A model generated the notes under the pieces. It had not been told where the DNA came from and ran no database searches. It saw only the letters and a program-made list of their open reading frames with translations. A DNA stretch of 10,523 bases from Comamonadaceae bacterium (GTDB lineage Bacteria; Pseudomonadota; Gammaproteobacteria; Burkholderiales; Burkholderiaceae_C), in contig CANKNK010000031.1 of NCBI GenBank assembly GCA_947483455.1, positions 1 to 10,523 of the forward strand, in the 5' to 3' direction. A program made the position numbers and the translations under genes. This document shows positions 7,782 through 10,523 of this stretch, piece by piece (the first letter of the stretch is position 1; each line of letters starts with the position of its first letter).

Positions 7782-9489
7782 GCACAGGCCGGGCACCGAG
7801 TTGGGTCGCGGCAGCCAAAGCCGCGCGCCGGGCTTGGGTTTGCGCACGCTGAATATGGCATTGGCCGTGGTGGGTGCTGGTCTTTTTATAGCGGTTTTTC
7901 TGCTTTTTTATCTGCAATGGCAGCATCACACCCTGCTCGTCGCTGCCAAGGACAATCACGCCCTTTCAGTCGATGCATTGAGGCAAGCGCTCAACGCTGA
8001 TGCGGCGCGATGGCCCGAGCCCGGAACCATGGGCCAAGCAAAAAGCGAAGTGCCCACTACCGCGCCTTTGCCGATACACAGCGCAACCGTGCAAGCGCAG
8101 GCAGCCGCAACGCAGGCCAAAACTAGCGCTGAACCATTGGAGCAAATGCGTCAAAACGCGAGCGATATTTTTCAGCTCTCCGTCTTGTGCTTATTGCTTA
8201 CCTTGCTCACCGTAGCTATTTTGTTGTTGCAGAACCGGCAGCGCGCTTTAGCCCAAGAAAAGTCGCGCGAATTGACCGCGTATTTCCGCGACACGCAATT
8301 GAAAGCAGAAACCGTCAGCCGGGGCAAGACCCGCTTTCTGGCCAATATGAGCCATGAGCTGCGCACGCCCTTTAACGGGGTCTTCGGCATGCTCAGCCTA
8401 TTGGGTACCACCTCGCTCAATGCCCTCCAGGCCGACTACCTCAAGACCGCCAACGCGTCGGCCAACCATTTGCTCCATGTGCTAAACGACATCCTGGACC
8501 TTTCGGCGCTAGAAGAAGGAAAAATCAGTTTGCAATTAGCGCCCCTGGAGCTACGCCAAGTCATTGCTGATATCAGCGATGCTATGCGTCCGCAAGCGGA
8601 GCAGAAGAAACTGGACTTCGGTGCGCAGGTACATCCGGACGTGCCGCAGTGGCTGCTGTTAGACGTCAAACGGCTCAAGCAAATTCTGTTCAATCTGTCC
8701 AATAACGCGATTAAGTTCACCAGCCGAGGTGGGGTACAAATCAGGGTCAAGCTAGGAGGGCCAGCGCCCTCGGTCGACAAGGGCGATGTATTGCTGGAAA
8801 GTGCCGTTGAAGAGAGTGGCATCGGTATCAGCAGTGAGGCCCTGGAAAATTTATTTCAGCGCTTTAACCAAGTTCACAGCGACAGCCACAACGACTATGG
8901 CGGTACCGGTCTAGGTCTGGAAATCTCCCAATCCCTGGCGCAGTTGATGGGGGGGCAGATCGAGGTGACCAGCGCCAAGGGCGTGGGCTCTTGCTTTACT
9001 TTGCGTATGCCAGCGCAGCCCACCGCAGCGCCTTTACCAAGCAGCCAACGCAAGGTATTTCAACTGGATCCACCGATTAAACCTGAGCGTATGTACCGCA
9101 TACTGGTGGTGGAAGACAACGAAGTCAACCGCAAGTTTGTCGATATCCTGCTCAAGCGCATGGGCTACCTCACCTTTTTCGCTGAAAACGGAAGTGTCGT
9201 TATCGACCTTTTGCAATCACAAAGCTTTGACCTGGTGTTGATGGACTTGCACATGCCGGTAATGAATGGCATGGACGCCACGCGCGCCATACGGGCGCTG
9301 TCGCACCCGACAGCAACAATTCCCATCATTGCGCTGACGGCCAATGTGATGAACGAGGCACGCGAAGAAGCGCTGGCCGCGGGTGTCAACGACTTCGTCA
9401 CCAAGCCGGTTCACCTGAACCGCTTGCAGGATGTGATCCGCCAGCACCTGGAGCCCAACACCGAAACCGCGCCGGACCCCGAACGCTAG
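7771..9489 (+). CDS. Membrane-bound hybrid sensor histidine kinase (HisKA-HATPase-REC)
   Basis: A 572-residue inner-membrane hybrid kinase that autophosphorylates on His and passes phosphate to its own receiver domain. In order: transmembrane helix 1 at about 29-48; a periplasmic part of about 85 residues rich in Ala and Gln with no recognised fold; helix 2 at about 136-153; a short helical linker without an obvious HAMP domain; HisKA with the H-box SHELRTPFNG (His195); HATPase_c with N-box NLSNNAIKFT (Asn312), G1 box ESGIGI (Glu348 where Asp is usual) and G2 box GGTGLGL (377-383); then a receiver with Glu448-Asp449, phospho-acceptor Asp492, Thr523 and Lys545. No Hpt domain follows, so an external Hpt or regulator is expected and none is in the window. 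ATG 7771 was chosen because GGGAG at 7756-7760 lies 10 nt before it but only 1 nt before the alternative ATG at 7762. Its signal and target are unknown. Confidence 0.92.
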   Translation: MTAKHRPGTELGRGSQSRAPGLGLRTLNMALAVVGAGLFIAVFLLFYLQWQHHTLLVAAKDNHALSVDALRQALNADAARWPEPGTMGQAKSEVPTTAPLPIHSATVQAQAAATQAKTSAEPLEQMRQNASDIFQLSVLCLLLTLLTVAILLLQNRQRALAQEKSRELTAYFRDTQLKAETVSRGKTRFLANMSHELRTPFNGVFGMLSLLGTTSLNALQADYLKTANASANHLLHVLNDILDLSALEEGKISLQLAPLELRQVIADISDAMRPQAEQKKLDFGAQVHPDVPQWLLLDVKRLKQILFNLSNNAIKFTSRGGVQIRVKLGGPAPSVDKGDVLLESAVEESGIGISSEALENLFQRFNQVHSDSHNDYGGTGLGLEISQSLAQLMGGQIEVTSAKGVGSCFTLRMPAQPTAAPLPSSQRKVFQLDPPIKPERMYRILVVEDNEVNRKFVDILLKRMGYLTFFAENGSVVIDLLQSQSFDLVLMDLHMPVMNGMDATRAIRALSHPTATIPIIALTANVMNEAREEALAAGVNDFVTKPVHLNRLQDVIRQHLEPNTETAPDPER

Positions 9490-9491
9490 CG
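9484..9491. repeat. CGCTAGCG octamer, copy 4, at the convergent stop codons
   Basis: Here the CTAG core supplies both stop codons: TAG at 9487-9489 for the kinase on the plus strand and TAG at 9488-9486 for the NDUFA9-like gene on the minus strand. No room is left for an intergenic terminator. Confidence 0.6.
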
Positions 9492-10484
9492 GTGGCGATT
9501 GCGCAGACCGAGCAACCCCTGGGTTGCGGGATCGGGGAACAGGTATTGCGGGCCTATGGCTTCCAAGGTACTTGGCGCAATGCCCAATGCCTCCAAGCCG
9601 GGCAGGCTGCCCGTGACCACATTGTCTAGGCGCATAGAGTCCAAATTGTCTTGGCTCATCACGGGTTCGCCCGGCATCAAGCCCAGTACAAAAGCCTGGA
9701 TGCGGCCCATCCACAAGGGCAGGCCGATGACAGGTCGGCCCCGGCCGTGCGCAATGCCGCTGCTGCGTGCCGCGAATTGCACCAACTGACGCAGCGTGTA
9801 CACCTGCGGTCCCGCCAACTCATAGACCTGCATTGCGGGCGCCTGGCCCAGCCCTTGCGCCAAGCTTTGGAGTACCGCGCTGGCAACATCTTCTACCCAG
9901 ACCGGCTGGAAGCGCGCATCCGCACAGGCCAAAGGCATAACGGGGAAAACCGCTTGTAAGCGGGCAAACACGTTCAGAAATTTATCGTTGGCGCCAAAAA
10001 TAACGCTGGGGCGCAGCACCGTCAAGCCACAAGCGCCCGTGCCGCCCTGCCCCCAGCCCAGGGTATCGGCCAGCAGCCTTTCCCCGACCGCTTTGCTGCG
10101 CAGGTAATTCGAGGGCGCTATCTGTGCCGGGGCCGTGTTCACACCCAGCGCGCTGATATGTACCAGGTGGGCCACCCCCTTGGCCACACAGGCGCGGGCT
10201 ATCTTGGCTGGTAAATCCTGGTGCACGTGGACAAATGCGGCAGGGCTGCCGTGCAGGATCGCGACCAGGTTAATCACTGCATCCATACCGGCCATGGCGC
10301 GGCCCAAGGCGGCTTCATCATGGATATTGGATTCCAACACGGTGAGCCCAGGCAAATGCATCACGCACCTGGCATGCACCGCTTTACGCGACAACACGGT
10401 GACGCGGTAGCCCGCACGCACCAACTTTTCGCATACATGGCCGCCGACAAAACCGGAGCCTCCCAACACCAATACCTGCTTCAT
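9486..10484 (-). CDS. NAD(P)-binding epimerase/dehydratase-like protein, complex I NDUFA9 family
   Basis: An atypical/extended short-chain dehydrogenase-type protein of 332 residues. The Rossmann dinucleotide-binding motif GGSGFVGG is at residues 8-15. INLVAILHG at 71-79, Ser111 in HISALGVN and the Tyr127-x-x-x-Lys131 pair (SNYLRSK) match the SDR catalytic set. FQPVWVEDVASAVLQSL is the typical later motif of the NDUFA9-like group. That group is related to the NDUFA9 accessory subunit of mitochondrial complex I, but in bacteria the role is not established and a generic NAD(P)-dependent sugar-epimerase annotation is often used. The frame extends to GTG 10493, but the GGAG at 10496-10499 is correctly spaced only for ATG 10484, which also puts the glycine motif at the usual position. 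It is convergent with the kinase gene, the stops overlapping by four bases. It is probably the first gene of its own transcript. Confidence 0.85.
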   Translation of the reverse strand: MKQVLVLGGSGFVGGHVCEKLVRAGYRVTVLSRKAVHARCVMHLPGLTVLESNIHDEAALGRAMAGMDAVINLVAILHGSPAAFVHVHQDLPAKIARACVAKGVAHLVHISALGVNTAPAQIAPSNYLRSKAVGERLLADTLGWGQGGTGACGLTVLRPSVIFGANDKFLNVFARLQAVFPVMPLACADARFQPVWVEDVASAVLQSLAQGLGQAPAMQVYELAGPQVYTLRQLVQFAARSSGIAHGRGRPVIGLPLWMGRIQAFVLGLMPGEPVMSQDNLDSMRLDNVVTGSLPGLEALGIAPSTLEAIGPQYLFPDPATQGLLGLRNRHR

Positions 10485-10495
10485 GGCAAACACTT

Positions 10496-10499
10496 CTCC
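10496..10499 (-). promoter_or_regulatory. Ribosome binding site that fixes the start of the NDUFA9-like gene
   Basis: GGAG on the minus strand, within TGGAGAAG. It lies 11 nt before ATG 10484 and would be only 2 nt before the alternative GTG at 10493, so it supports the ATG. The remaining bases to the window end (10500-10523) show no recognisable promoter. Confidence 0.6.
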
Positions 10500-10523
10500 A
10501 CAATTTCAAGGCCAGGGCCCAAG

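Overview
The window looks like a piece of a betaproteobacterial chromosome. The most likely source is Burkholderiales, probably a Comamonadaceae member such as a Rhodoferax or Limnohabitans relative. This rests on the moderately GC-rich codon use, the protein sequences, and the gene order folC – SPOR protein – cvpA – purF – metZ, which is the conserved order in many beta- and gammaproteobacteria (Pseudomonas has the same run). The genus is inference. Nothing indicates a plasmid, phage, transposon, integron or CRISPR array.

Left part (1-5366, minus strand): a tight five-gene operon read right to left. folC (folate polyglutamylation) is followed 11 bp later by a membrane-anchored SPOR-domain protein, 12 bp later by cvpA, then directly by purF (first step of purine synthesis), and 31 bp later by metZ (sulfhydrylase route to homocysteine). 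metZ runs into the window edge and probably ends there. The operon combines folate/one-carbon, purine and methionine metabolism with two envelope proteins.

Middle (5433-7662, plus strand): three genes diverge from folC. They are a small YffB/Spx-like member of the ArsC reductase family, the cupin nucleoside phosphorylase PpnP, and argG (argininosuccinate synthase). Gaps of 93 and 115 bp separate them, so they need not form one operon.

Right part (7663-10523): a 108-bp gap carries a perfect 12-bp palindrome over the argG stop, a consensus -35 hexamer and a possible 12-codon leader ORF. It leads into a membrane-bound hybrid histidine kinase with HisKA, HATPase and receiver domains. This kinase has Glu in place of the usual Asp in its G1 ATP box and no partner regulator in the window. 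It converges on a minus-strand NAD(P)-binding NDUFA9-like epimerase gene, and the two stop codons share the same CTAG.

Most of the window is ordinary core metabolism and I found no clear new biological system. The points most worth a second look are the kinase G1 box and its leader region, an over-frequent CGCTAGCG octamer, an unusual Cys in the ArsC-family protein, and the absence of accD upstream of folC.
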